IMG/VR virus record: IMGVR_UViG_3300050015_000213
Coordinates: 1-25,544 of that record
Origin: a virus
Length of the DNA stretch: 25,544 bases
Direction: 5' to 3' (one strand)
Each line of letters opens with the position of its first letter. Positions within the stretch are counted from its first letter, which is position 1. A program made the translations under genes and the position numbers. Positions 5,230 through 11,387 of the stretch are shown in pieces. The notes under the pieces were generated by a model that ran no database searches, was not told the DNA's origin, and saw only the letters and a list, made by a program, of their open reading frames with translations.

Positions 5230-5426
5230 TTTATTAAGGCTTCCACTTCTTCGGGGGTAAGCTCATGGTTAATTATTTCGGCAATATCTTCCAATGAAAC
5301 CCCCGGTTCTCGGCGTGTTTGCCAAAGAGTATAAGCCAAATCCTTTCTAAGATTTACAGAGTCAATCGAGAAATCGTTAAACTTCTTGTAAATATCAATA
5401 TGCTTTAATTCTTCAGGGGTTATCAT
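5214..5426 (-). CDS. Small helical protein, possible HTH (70 aa)
   Basis: The protein begins MITPEELKHIDIYKKF, contains GVSLEDIAEIINHELTPEEV, which could be a helix-turn-helix or a small helical bundle, and ends LIKCLKQ. It is translationally linked to the AT-hook protein by a 16-base overlap, so the two may act together. No family is recognised. Confidence 0.55.
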   Translation of the reverse strand: MITPEELKHIDIYKKFNDFSIDSVNLRKDLAYTLWQTRREPGVSLEDIAEIINHELTPEEVEALIKCLKQ

Positions 5427-5430
5427 AGGG

Positions 5431-5721
5431 TTATTTTTTTAACTGTTTTCCAATTTTTGATGGAGCAAGTTCTGTGGTAATGCTACCAGAATGGTCTGGT
5501 ATAGCGGTTTTATCTCCTTCTGTGGTTGCTTCGGTTGAAGCATTTTCAATGGATTTGATTCTTGCGTTCATTTCGGCGAGTTTTTGACCGATCTCAATGT
5601 TCTCTTGTTTGAGTTCGTCAGATAAGGTAATCATCTTGACGGCTGCCTTTTCCGCCCACTTCTTTAAATCTATTTGCAATTCGTTTATTCTTTCTTCATA
5701 ATATCTTTTGTCTGCGCTCAT
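5431..5721 (-). CDS. Coiled-coil protein (96 aa)
   Basis: I chose the ATG at 5721 (MSADKRYYEERINELQ) over a GTG at 5730. Residues about 5-60 are a long heptad-like helix rich in E, K, L and I. A Ser/Thr/Ala-rich flexible tail with a GKQLKK end follows. This is the first gene after the promoter at 5800-5828. Function unknown; coiled coils of this size in phages are often anti-host factors or oligomerisation partners, but nothing shows that here. Confidence 0.6.
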   Translation of the reverse strand: MSADKRYYEERINELQIDLKKWAEKAAVKMITLSDELKQENIEIGQKLAEMNARIKSIENASTEATTEGDKTAIPDHSGSITTELAPSKIGKQLKK

Positions 5722-5799
5722 TTGGTTCACTTGTTTTTACGGTTAAGTGTTTTCCTCCGACACTCAACCTTATACAAGTGTATTTAATTAGATAATTTA

Positions 5800-5828
5800 A
5801 TCTTACAAAATTAAATTCATTGTGTCAA
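5800..5828 (-). promoter_or_regulatory. Leftward sigma70-type promoter
   Basis: TTGACA (5828-5823), 17-base spacer, TAAGAT (5805-5800), read leftward. It lies immediately after the stop of the 5831-6205 gene and about 80 bases before the coiled-coil gene, so it starts a second leftward transcript for genes down to 913. Confidence 0.75.
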
Positions 5829-5830
5829 TA

Positions 5831-6205
5831 CTACCATTTAGCGAGAAAATCATAGTGCTGTCTGGCAATAATGGTTTCTCCCAGTTCTTCGTTAAGTTTG
5901 GCGATGGTTTTTAATATTCTGTTCTTTGAAATCTTTTCTTTATCCACTTCTTCGTAAATATACTCCTCTGGTCTTCTCTTCCAATGGCTATTAGCTTCAA
6001 TCCACCTAATATCCACTTTAAGGATACAGCTAGGGTTCTCGCAAAGGAGAATTGAGTCGTAGGTAAAGACTTTTTCCCCGTCTTCGTTGGTTATCTGTCG
6101 GAATAGTTGAGTTAGTGGTTGTCTGCACTCTTTATTGGTACAATTAGTATTAACTATTTTAACGTCTGATTCCCTTAGAAGGCTGGTGTTTTTGATTATG
6201 GACAT
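5831..6205 (-). CDS. Zinc-ribbon-like protein (124 aa)
   Basis: Two cysteine pairs, CTNKEC (about 22-27) and CENPSC (about 55-60), are spaced as in a zinc ribbon or treble clef. A charged helical C-terminal half ends HYDFLAKW. The CxNxxC form recalls Ogr/delta-type phage late activators, but the rest does not clearly match them. A regulatory or nucleic-acid-binding role is an inference. A leftward promoter follows its stop directly. Confidence 0.55.
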   Translation of the reverse strand: MSIIKNTSLLRESDVKIVNTNCTNKECRQPLTQLFRQITNEDGEKVFTYDSILLCENPSCILKVDIRWIEANSHWKRRPEEYIYEEVDKEKISKNRILKTIAKLNEELGETIIARQHYDFLAKW

Positions 6206-6254
6206 TAATTAGAGTGTCCTGTTTTGCGTTTTTCACGCTCGCAGAAGCAGAGTA

Positions 6255-6377
6255 TTATCCTCTCCAAGTTAATTTACAGTTGGTACATTTCCAAACTTCG
6301 TATGACCAATGGAACAAAGATTTGTAACAATAAGGGCAAAATCCTAACCAAAGTATTGTTTTTTGCAGAATATTCAT
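6255..6377 (-). CDS. Very small zinc ribbon (40 aa)
   Basis: ATG at 6377 to TAA at 6255. CPYC (about 14-17) and CTNC (about 31-34) give a two-knuckle zinc ribbon, with aromatic residues between. The size and spacing are those of a minimal rubredoxin-like or C4 zinc ribbon. It occupies a gap between two genes in the same direction. It is one of several tiny metal-binding proteins in this array. Confidence 0.5.
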   Translation of the reverse strand: MNILQKTILWLGFCPYCYKSLFHWSYEVWKCTNCKLTWRG

Positions 6378-6411
6378 TATTTTTTAATTTTTACGGTTGG
6401 TTTGGCTTCTA

Positions 6412-6723
6412 TCATAGGTTTAAATCTTTTATGGCTTGGTCGATATAATAGCTTGCAGTTCTTCTAAAATCTCCGATAGTTACCATTGTCTTAGCCTCTG
6501 GTTTATCGTAAACACTTAACAAAATCTTATCTGCTTTCTCCAACCCTTCCCGTTCTCCCTGATTGCGGGCTTCTTTGCGGACTTGAAAAACAAATTCTTT
6601 AAAATCTTCTAATGACCCTCTCCACTCCTCATTGTTATTTTGACTTGGCAACGCCGGTTGTTGGTTTGGCTCAATGTATGAGAATTGATCGCCTAATTTT
6701 TCTTTCCACTCTATTTTTTTCAT
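6412..6723 (-). CDS. PSQNNNEEWR-type protein (103 aa, paralogue 2)
   Basis: It starts MKKIEWKEKLGDQF; residues about 26-35 are PSQNNNEEWR, shared with the protein at 2373-2603. Next come a helical region with NQGEREGLEKADKIL and the end DQAIKDLNL. It therefore has an extra N-terminal stretch compared with paralogue 1. The start overlaps the NinG-like gene upstream by 53 bases; an internal start could shorten the protein, but no better ATG is seen. Function unknown. Confidence 0.55.
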   Translation of the reverse strand: MKKIEWKEKLGDQFSYIEPNQQPALPSQNNNEEWRGSLEDFKEFVFQVRKEARNQGEREGLEKADKILLSVYDKPEAKTMVTIGDFRRTASYYIDQAIKDLNL

Positions 6724-7261
6724 ACTTTGAGATTATTTCTTTTAAAGTTTTAATATCGTACCCATTCCCGAAAGTGTTTGCGTCCAATTCCAATTTCACA
6801 ATATCGATACCCTCCTTAACTAAGTTAGCCGAATAAATATCTAATTCCCCGTGATTCCATTTGTTGCATCTTGTGCATTGAATCCGCAAATTCCTATCAA
6901 GATCGAAGTCTAATTGATCATGCCGGAAATGGCCTAACTGCGCTTCTTGCCACGGGATTTTTTCTTCTTTGTGTTCTTCATCAAACGTGTAACATCGCAC
7001 CATCCCGTTCTCATCCGCCGCCGCCATTCTTACCGCCCGACTTTGTAGCTTCCAGGCCTTTCTCATCAGCTCTCGCTTGCCTTCAATGCTTTGCTCGTGT
7101 CGGACTTTTGCCTTGGTCTTACTCACCGCTTGCTTTGCCAGTTTATCTTCTCGCTTTTTTCTTTGCTCATACAAATAATGAAAGTAACAAATCCGGCGGT
7201 TAGGTAGTGCTTTCTTGCAACAATCATCGTACTTACAGATTTTTTGTTTTAGGATTAACAT
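6671..7261 (-). CDS. NinG/Rap-like recombination nuclease (copy 2)
   Basis: The protein has 196 residues. It has the NinG order: N-terminal cysteines (C9, C14, C15, C25), a basic helix, KAWKLQSRAVRMAA, C90, AQLGHFRHD (107-115) and QCTRCNKWNHGE (128-139) with C129, C132, N133 and H137. The CxxC that usually follows the core helix is reduced to a single C90 followed by an inserted acidic loop, so this copy differs from that at 913-1467. Likely a junction-cutting nuclease. The start overlaps the end of the methyltransferase gene by 7 bases. Confidence 0.75.
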   Translation of the reverse strand: MLILKQKICKYDDCCKKALPNRRICYFHYLYEQRKKREDKLAKQAVSKTKAKVRHEQSIEGKRELMRKAWKLQSRAVRMAAADENGMVRCYTFDEEHKEEKIPWQEAQLGHFRHDQLDFDLDRNLRIQCTRCNKWNHGELDIYSANLVKEGIDIVKLELDANTFGNGYDIKTLKEIISKYEKNRVERKIRRSILIH

Positions 7262-7806
7262 TTTGTTTCTAATAAAATATCGCTTTCAACTTCATTTCCC
7301 CACACGTCCCAACCCTCGGTCTTTTGGCGGGCGAATAATTCAATTCGGGGAAGATCGCCCATAAGTTTAATAATTTTATCTCTTGCCTCTTGCGGTTTTT
7401 CGCTGTGCCGAGTTAATGGTTGTTGGATAATTTGGAACACACTTGCCGAAATTCTTTTTGGTTTTCCTTTTGTGGCTATTAAACATGGTTCAGTATTACC
7501 TCGTGTCCATCTTCCTAATCCATAAAAAGGTTTTCCGTTTTTCTTGTTTAATTTTATCCATTGAAAAGCAATACTTTTGTATTGAAATCCCCACGCTTTA
7601 ATTACTTTCAACGCCTCGCTAAGCATCGGATAAGTCGCCCAAAGAAATAAAACACAATCTTTATCCGCTACATCCCCCACAAGAATTTTACATATATCGT
7701 CAATTTTCATCCCCTTGTAGTGGTTTGCCATCGTTCCTTGGCACCCTTGATCGGAATAATTCCACGGCGGGTCGGCATAGATTATCTGATACTTCTTACC
7801 TTCCAT
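7255..7806 (-). CDS. MT-A70-type DNA N6-adenine methyltransferase
   Basis: The protein has 183 residues. The catalytic DPPW motif is at 12-15 (YADPPWNY). The family continues with LFLWATYPML (about 53-62), GRWTRGNTEPCL (about 97-108), RHSEKPQEARDKI (about 133-145) and IELFARQ...GWDVWGNE near the end. It transfers a methyl group from S-adenosylmethionine to adenine N6. In phages such enzymes usually protect DNA from host restriction. No partner nuclease is seen next to it, so an orphan protective role is likely. All key motifs are present. Its leader is the 28-base repeat 7801-7828. Confidence 0.9.
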   Translation of the reverse strand: MEGKKYQIIYADPPWNYSDQGCQGTMANHYKGMKIDDICKILVGDVADKDCVLFLWATYPMLSEALKVIKAWGFQYKSIAFQWIKLNKKNGKPFYGLGRWTRGNTEPCLIATKGKPKRISASVFQIIQQPLTRHSEKPQEARDKIIKLMGDLPRIELFARQKTEGWDVWGNEVESDILLETKC

Positions 7807-7828
7807 ATTTTTAATTTATTTATTCTTT
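7801..7828 (-). repeat. 28-base exact repeat of a gene leader (copy 2)
   Basis: Identical to 2049-2076. It spans the end of the Cys-rich gene 7820-7990, the A/T spacer and the start of the methyltransferase. Confidence 0.7.
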
Positions 7829-7990
7829 ACCTAAATTTTTAAGCTTTAATGCCGCCAAACAAATATTCTCACACTTATCAGGATAATTTTTACACCCCAC
7901 ACAACATTTTCTTTTTGGAAAAGTCTTGCAAATATTTATACAGAGATAATGAGTATCGGAAAACTTTTTATTATATTTACAATTTTTCAT
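7820..7990 (-). CDS. Cysteine-rich small protein (56 aa, 8 Cys)
   Basis: ATG at 7990 to TAA at 7820. Eight cysteines: C4, C17, C21, C29, C30, C33, C40 and C44, with the cluster KCCVGCKNYPDKCENIC. The CCxxC...CxxxC pattern suggests a zinc or iron-sulfur cluster or a knotted disulfide fold; with no signal peptide, metal binding in the cytoplasm is more likely. It lies directly before the methyltransferase. Family not recognised. Confidence 0.55.
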   Translation of the reverse strand: MKNCKYNKKFSDTHYLCINICKTFPKRKCCVGCKNYPDKCENICLAALKLKNLGKE

Positions 7991-8012
7991 ACTTTTGCCC
8001 TACAAGGGCTTT

Positions 8013-8240
8013 TTATAAATCCGCGACTCGATAACCTTTCCAATACCAGTAACCGTTTTTTAATTCTGCGTACTTTAAAACTTTCTCCCAACCATTCTTG
8101 AAGTGTCCCCAATTTCTCAAACTGTAAATTGTATGCGCTAACTCAAACTCTTTTTTTAGCCTCTGGGATGTTTTTTTGCTTTCTTTGCCTTGTAGTTGGA
8201 AACAGCACGAATAAATGGAAATAAATCTTCGGGGTTCCAA
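8013..8240 (-). CDS. Helical protein, likely second half of a -1 frameshift product
   Basis: The useful part is from about residue 25 on (KKEFELAHTIYSLRNWGHFKN...YWYWKGYRVADL), which looks like a real small aromatic helical protein. The first 24 residues (MEPRRFISIYSCC...) lie over the upstream gene in another frame and read as a shadow. No ATG, GTG or TTG is available near the beginning of the good part, which suggests it is reached by frameshifting from the upstream gene at the A7 run (8171-8177) rather than by its own start. See findings. Confidence 0.5.
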   Translation of the reverse strand: MEPRRFISIYSCCFQLQGKESKKTSQRLKKEFELAHTIYSLRNWGHFKNGWEKVLKYAELKNGYWYWKGYRVADL

Positions 8241-8410
8241 TCATCTTTTGCGGAATAAACATCGTCGGTCTCTTGGCAGTAGGTTTCGGGAAGCTGTTGC
8301 CAAAACTTAACTGAGGCTTCTTTCTTATTGCGTGCCATTATTTGCGCTTCATAATCGGGTAAGACGTTGTCTCCTGATTGGTTTTTAATAATTATTTGAT
8401 AGTAGTTCAT
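8156..8410 (-). CDS. Hypothetical protein (84 aa), possible frameshift donor
   Basis: It starts MNYYQIIIKNQSGDN and is mixed alpha/beta, with a middle ARNKKEASVKFWQQLPETY and an end KAKKAKKHPRG. The final codons contain GCA AAA AAA CAT, a run of seven A in the right phase for -1 slippage, after which the downstream frame (8013-8240) opens at once. It may therefore be the first part of a longer fused protein of about 134 residues. Function unknown. Confidence 0.6.
   Translation of the reverse strand: MNYYQIIIKNQSGDNVLPDYEAQIMARNKKEASVKFWQQLPETYCQETDDVYSAKDDWNPEDLFPFIRAVSNYKAKKAKKHPRG
8171..8177 (-). other. A7 slippery run, candidate -1 frameshift site
   Basis: Read leftward, the 0-frame is GCA-AAA-AAA-CAT, that is A_AAA_AAA; slipping back one base continues as ACA TCC CAG into the 8013-8240 frame. 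No strong downstream hairpin is evident. A homopolymer sequencing error would give the same picture. Confidence 0.4.
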
Positions 8411-8411
8411 A

Positions 8412-8450
8412 TTTTTATTAAAGGAAGAGGGTAGAAAAGTCCTACCCTCA
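8412..8450 (-). terminator. Hairpin, possible leftward terminator
   Basis: A perfect 8-bp stem GAGGGTAG/CTACCCTC (8428-8435, 8443-8450) with a 7-base loop lies directly after the stop of the 8457-8954 gene. Read leftward it is followed by TTCCTTTAAT, a weak U-rich tract, then the ATG of the next gene. It may be a partial terminator or an mRNA 3' stabiliser. Confidence 0.5.
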
Positions 8451-8456
8451 CCGTTA

Positions 8457-8954
8457 CTACAAGCCGCTAATCTGTACTCCCACGCTCACAGGGTAGGACT
8501 TCTCCACCTTGTAAACTATGATTGAGTTGGTGTCTAAGTCAATCTCGTTGGCTTTTTCTACTAATTCGTTGATTCGAGCTTTTACTCCTTCAAGAGAATT
8601 GAACTCTTCGATAGGATCGTGATTGGTGTCGTACTTTAAGATGTATTTCACTTCAAAGTCATCTTCCTCGTCAAGAATTTCAATCCAGCCCTTGCTGGCA
8701 AACCTGATAAGGGAGCTGAACGAATACCCACGGCTCAAAGGAGACACTTTGCCTACTGTACCCTCTTCGATATCAGAAAAGACAAAGAAACACGTTTGAC
8801 GAACTTCACCTACAACACCCTCAAAGGGTTCCGTGGTGTGAGAACCATCGCCATTGGTTCTTACTTTCATACCTACCTTGATTTGTCCGGCAGCTTCTTG
8901 CAGTTTGATGCGATTTGTTTCTTGAATTGTTTGGTTTCTTTTTGATGTAATCAT
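8457..8954 (-). CDS. Hypothetical protein with SH3/KOW-like N-terminal part (165 aa)
   Basis: Residues about 25-65 (IKVGMKVRTNGDGS...GVVGEVRQTCFFVF) resemble an SH3/KOW-like beta-barrel. An acidic stretch (EILDEEDDFEVKY) and an alpha/beta C-terminal half with a long helix (VKARINELVEKANEIDL) follow. The gene lies downstream of the glutamine-amidotransferase-like gene with a 66-base gap and may belong to the same functional group. No family is recognised with confidence. Confidence 0.6.
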   Translation of the reverse strand: MITSKRNQTIQETNRIKLQEAAGQIKVGMKVRTNGDGSHTTEPFEGVVGEVRQTCFFVFSDIEEGTVGKVSPLSRGYSFSSLIRFASKGWIEILDEEDDFEVKYILKYDTNHDPIEEFNSLEGVKARINELVEKANEIDLDTNSIIVYKVEKSYPVSVGVQISGL

Positions 8955-9020
8955 GTTGTTTGTTTAAGTTATAACTTTAACTGACAATCAATAATAGCAA
9001 GCCGACCATTGCTTTTATTT

Positions 9021-10058
9021 TTAATAGGAATACTTGTAAATGCCTTTTTGCACTTTCAATAAAGTAAATCTCTTTTCTTTCTCTGGTGCGGTTATCGCCC
9101 ATCCAAAAAGGTTAAGAGTTTTCTTTAACATTGGCTCGTAACTGAAAGTGATCGTAAAGGTCTTATAATCAGTTACCATCCAATATTCGGTGGTTGAAAA
9201 GTGCCAAACTTCTTTCTTTTTAACGTCTATTAGCACAGCTTTTCCGTTAAACTCTCCCCGTGAAGAACATTTTTCTTCCAATAACTCTTGGGTAATATTT
9301 TTGGGTAGGTCTAACAGAAATTCAAGGGTATCGCTCGGATTTTGTTTAGGGTCTTGTTTAAACTTATCTTTGTTTTTCTTTTTTGGTTTATCGGCGGGTG
9401 CGTTAATTTGCGGGTCATCTCCTACTAAAATTGCTTCTTCTTCCGCTTCTTCTGCTTCCAATAGGTCGTTTACTGCTTTTTCTTGTTCTTCGGGGGTCAT
9501 ATCCCCTGCGCCTAAGAGATTGAGCTGTTCATCTATTTTTCTTTCTTTTTCTTCCGCTTCCTTTTCTTCCTGTTTTTCCCGGTCTCTTTTTGAAAATCCA
9601 TCCTTATCAAGCCATTCGTTTTTGTGCTTATCCCATCTTGTGTAAGGATCAAAGTCTGTATGCCCGCATCCATAAAATCTTTCAAATTGGCTCATAACTC
9701 CATTGTGCGCCATATATAAGTTATCTTTATTGAAGAAATGGACGTTATAAAGACTTTTATCACCTTTGGTTCCAAACCGTGTATGAATACCAATAAATTT
9801 ACTTTTATCAATCTCGCTGAAAGCAGCTTTCAATACTCTTTGGTAATTGTCGAGACTTCTTTCAACTCTGTACTTATCATCGTAGTTTATCGCCATTGTC
9901 CCAACTCCATCGGGTTCTTCACAAAGAGTATCAACTTGGCTCAATAATATTTCTTTGATTAATTCATTGTTCGCTTCTTGGGTTTTCTGGAGGGTCAAAA
10001 GTTTACAGATTGTATTTACGAATTGTTTTATGGCAATCTCTGCAAAGAGTAATACCAT
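9021..10058 (-). CDS. Class-II glutamine-amidotransferase-like protein
   Basis: The protein has 345 residues. The N-terminal half matches the Ntn-type GATase-II fold: a candidate catalytic C18 (TICKLLTL), PDGVG (49-53), GIHTRFGTKG (90-99) and LYMAHNGVM (114-122), parallel to the HTRxATHG and HNG motifs of glutamine-hydrolysing enzymes. A long charged linker (about 150-240, E/K-rich) leads to an unrelated beta-rich end. In this family Cys must become residue 1; here 17 residues precede it, as in propeptide-bearing members, and these lie over the end of the HNH gene. The partner would be the amidoligase two genes upstream. The activity is an inference. Confidence 0.68.
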   Translation of the reverse strand: MVLLFAEIAIKQFVNTICKLLTLQKTQEANNELIKEILLSQVDTLCEEPDGVGTMAINYDDKYRVERSLDNYQRVLKAAFSEIDKSKFIGIHTRFGTKGDKSLYNVHFFNKDNLYMAHNGVMSQFERFYGCGHTDFDPYTRWDKHKNEWLDKDGFSKRDREKQEEKEAEEKERKIDEQLNLLGAGDMTPEEQEKAVNDLLEAEEAEEEAILVGDDPQINAPADKPKKKNKDKFKQDPKQNPSDTLEFLLDLPKNITQELLEEKCSSRGEFNGKAVLIDVKKKEVWHFSTTEYWMVTDYKTFTITFSYEPMLKKTLNLFGWAITAPEKEKRFTLLKVQKGIYKYSY

Positions 10059-10476
10059 TTGTAATCTCGTATCTTAGTTCAGGGTATTTAGCCCAGCTTT
10101 TTATATGGTGTGCTTGCAAGTAACATTTGACAACGCCACACTTCTGACAAGCATAGTTATCTCGTTTAAAGACGCTTGTTCTCCATTCTCTATATTCTAA
10201 TCCTTGGGGATGGTGATACCTTTTTGTTCCCCAGATTATATTTCCATTTCCTCCTTTAGCGATGCTCATTTTGATTCTTGATTTCATTGACAACTTCCAT
10301 CCAGCTTTTCTTTTTCCTGATTTCCATTCTTGTATTAATCTTTTTTTTGCCTTTTCTTTCCATTCTTTGCTGTGTATTGCTCCTAAAGAATATTTGTTTC
10401 CTTTCATTCTTTCTCTTAATTTTTGCTTCCACTCATCAGTATGCTTGTAGGTGCGTTTGTAAATACCTTTTGGCAT
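10003..10476 (-). CDS. HNH homing-type endonuclease
   Basis: The protein has 157 residues. The N-terminal half is basic with repeated EWKxK units (HTDEWKQKLRERMKG, HSKEWKEKAKKRL), like NUMOD3-type DNA-binding repeats. The C-terminal HNH module has C110xxC113, H123-H124 (LQAHHIKSW), N140 (ITNG) and C145xxC148-H149. It is a typical free-standing phage endonuclease that spreads by cutting DNA. It sits between the amidoligase and GATase-like genes, has its own promoter (10557-10585), and its 3' end overlaps the GATase frame by 56 bases. This is the mark of an insertion into a pre-existing gene pair. Confidence 0.88.
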   Translation of the reverse strand: MPKGIYKRTYKHTDEWKQKLRERMKGNKYSLGAIHSKEWKEKAKKRLIQEWKSGKRKAGWKLSMKSRIKMSIAKGGNGNIIWGTKRYHHPQGLEYREWRTSVFKRDNYACQKCGVVKCYLQAHHIKSWAKYPELRYEITNGITLCRDCHKTIRKYNL

Positions 10477-10477
10477 A

Positions 10478-10562
10478 TATAATCAAAGCCCCACTTTCCT
10501 TGGCGGGTTAGTGGGGCAAAATTAGTATAGCATATTTACCCGCCAAGGATAATTTGATTATA
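10478..10562 (-). repeat. Interleaved inverted repeats before the HNH gene (attenuator or pseudoknot)
   Basis: Three inverted-repeat pairs are packed into 85 bases: outer TATAATCAAA/TTTGATTATA (10478-10487, 10553-10562), 8-bp GCCCCACT/AGTGGGGC (10488-10495, 10510-10517) and 11-bp CCTTGGCGGGT/ACCCGCCAAGG (10498-10508, 10538-10548). The last two interleave, so they can form only a pseudoknot or mutually exclusive hairpins. In the leftward transcript the 8-bp hairpin comes last, followed by TTTGATTATAT and the ATG, which resembles a terminator or start-blocking stem. Confidence 0.75.
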
Positions 10563-10585
10563 CTGTATTTATTTTAAAATGTCAA
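10557..10585 (-). promoter_or_regulatory. Consensus sigma70 promoter for the HNH gene
   Basis: TTGACA (10585-10580), 17-base spacer, TATAAT (10562-10557), read leftward: both hexamers are perfect consensus. The -35 lies just before the end of the amidoligase gene; the -10 overlaps the outermost inverted repeat. Confidence 0.85.
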
Positions 10586-10586
10586 C

Positions 10587-11375
10587 TTACACATTTTCTT
10601 GTATTAGATTAATGGTGTCTATTATATTTCGGTTTCGACTTTTCTTCATTATTATTGAGTCTGTGATCTCAAGCGGTGGAATAACAATATCTTCAAGGTT
10701 GATAACGTACTCTCTGTTCAGTATCCCTTCATTGTTTGCCTTATCAATAAATTCATTGATTGTATTTACTGAAAAGTCAAAATAATCTTTCATCTTCTTG
10801 GGTTCATCGGCGGGGAAAGCTCTTAGTTCGATTGTACCGTGTTCCCTTAGGGCAACCATTGTGTTGAGGTAATGGTAACGATTAGAGTGTAATCTCCCCC
10901 AAGCCGTTGAGCCGATGTTCTTTTCAAGTAAAGGATTAAAACTACAATAGGAGATTCCTTTTCTCAATTCGTACACTTTGGGATATTTGGTGATTATCTG
11001 TTCTTTGAGATAATCGGCAAAAGCGAGACTCAAGAGTTCCGGCGGTTCTTTGGGTGTGAAGCTGAAATGAATATGAAACCCGCATGATCTGTTCCAATGA
11101 TAAGCCTTTCCGTCTTGGAAGCTTGAATGTAGATAGGCAAAAAGGTCTTTAATCTTTTCCAACCCTTCTTGGTTGTAAGGGATAGGCCAGGTTACTCCTT
11201 CACGAGTATCAAGGTTTTCACAGGATAAGCCTTCACGGGTTCTTAATTCGTAACAATGCTCCACACTTCCGTCATCGTGCCATTGTATTTCATATCTTGA
11301 GGTTAGCTCGCTTTGAAGATTCGGAGACCATTCTCCCTCTATTTCAAGGCCAATAGCTTTAATTTTGGATTCCAT
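10587..11375 (-). CDS. Amidoligase (Amidoligase_2-like COOH-NH2 ligase)
   Basis: The protein has 262 residues. It shows the glutamine-synthetase/GCS-like COOH-NH2 ligase pattern of the Amidoligase_2 family: GLEIEGEW (9-16), HDDGSVE...YEL (33-44), CGFHIHF (98-104), RYHYLN (166-171) and TIELRAFPA (181-189). The acidic and histidine residues are those expected to bind Mg-ATP. Such enzymes join a carboxylate to an amine using ATP, forming peptide-like bonds. Neighbouring GATase-II genes are a known association of this family. Substrate unknown; peptide, protein-tag or cell-wall modification are possibilities. Confidence 0.82.
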   Translation of the reverse strand: MESKIKAIGLEIEGEWSPNLQSELTSRYEIQWHDDGSVEHCYELRTREGLSCENLDTREGVTWPIPYNQEGLEKIKDLFAYLHSSFQDGKAYHWNRSCGFHIHFSFTPKEPPELLSLAFADYLKEQIITKYPKVYELRKGISYCSFNPLLEKNIGSTAWGRLHSNRYHYLNTMVALREHGTIELRAFPADEPKKMKDYFDFSVNTINEFIDKANNEGILNREYVINLEDIVIPPLEITDSIIMKKSRNRNIIDTINLIQENV

Positions 11376-11387
11376 ATCATTTCGTAA

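Noticed and set aside
9190-9645. + strand ORF of 151 codons, Ser/Phe-rich
   Set aside because: Shadow of the E/K-rich linker of the GATase-like gene read on the opposite strand.
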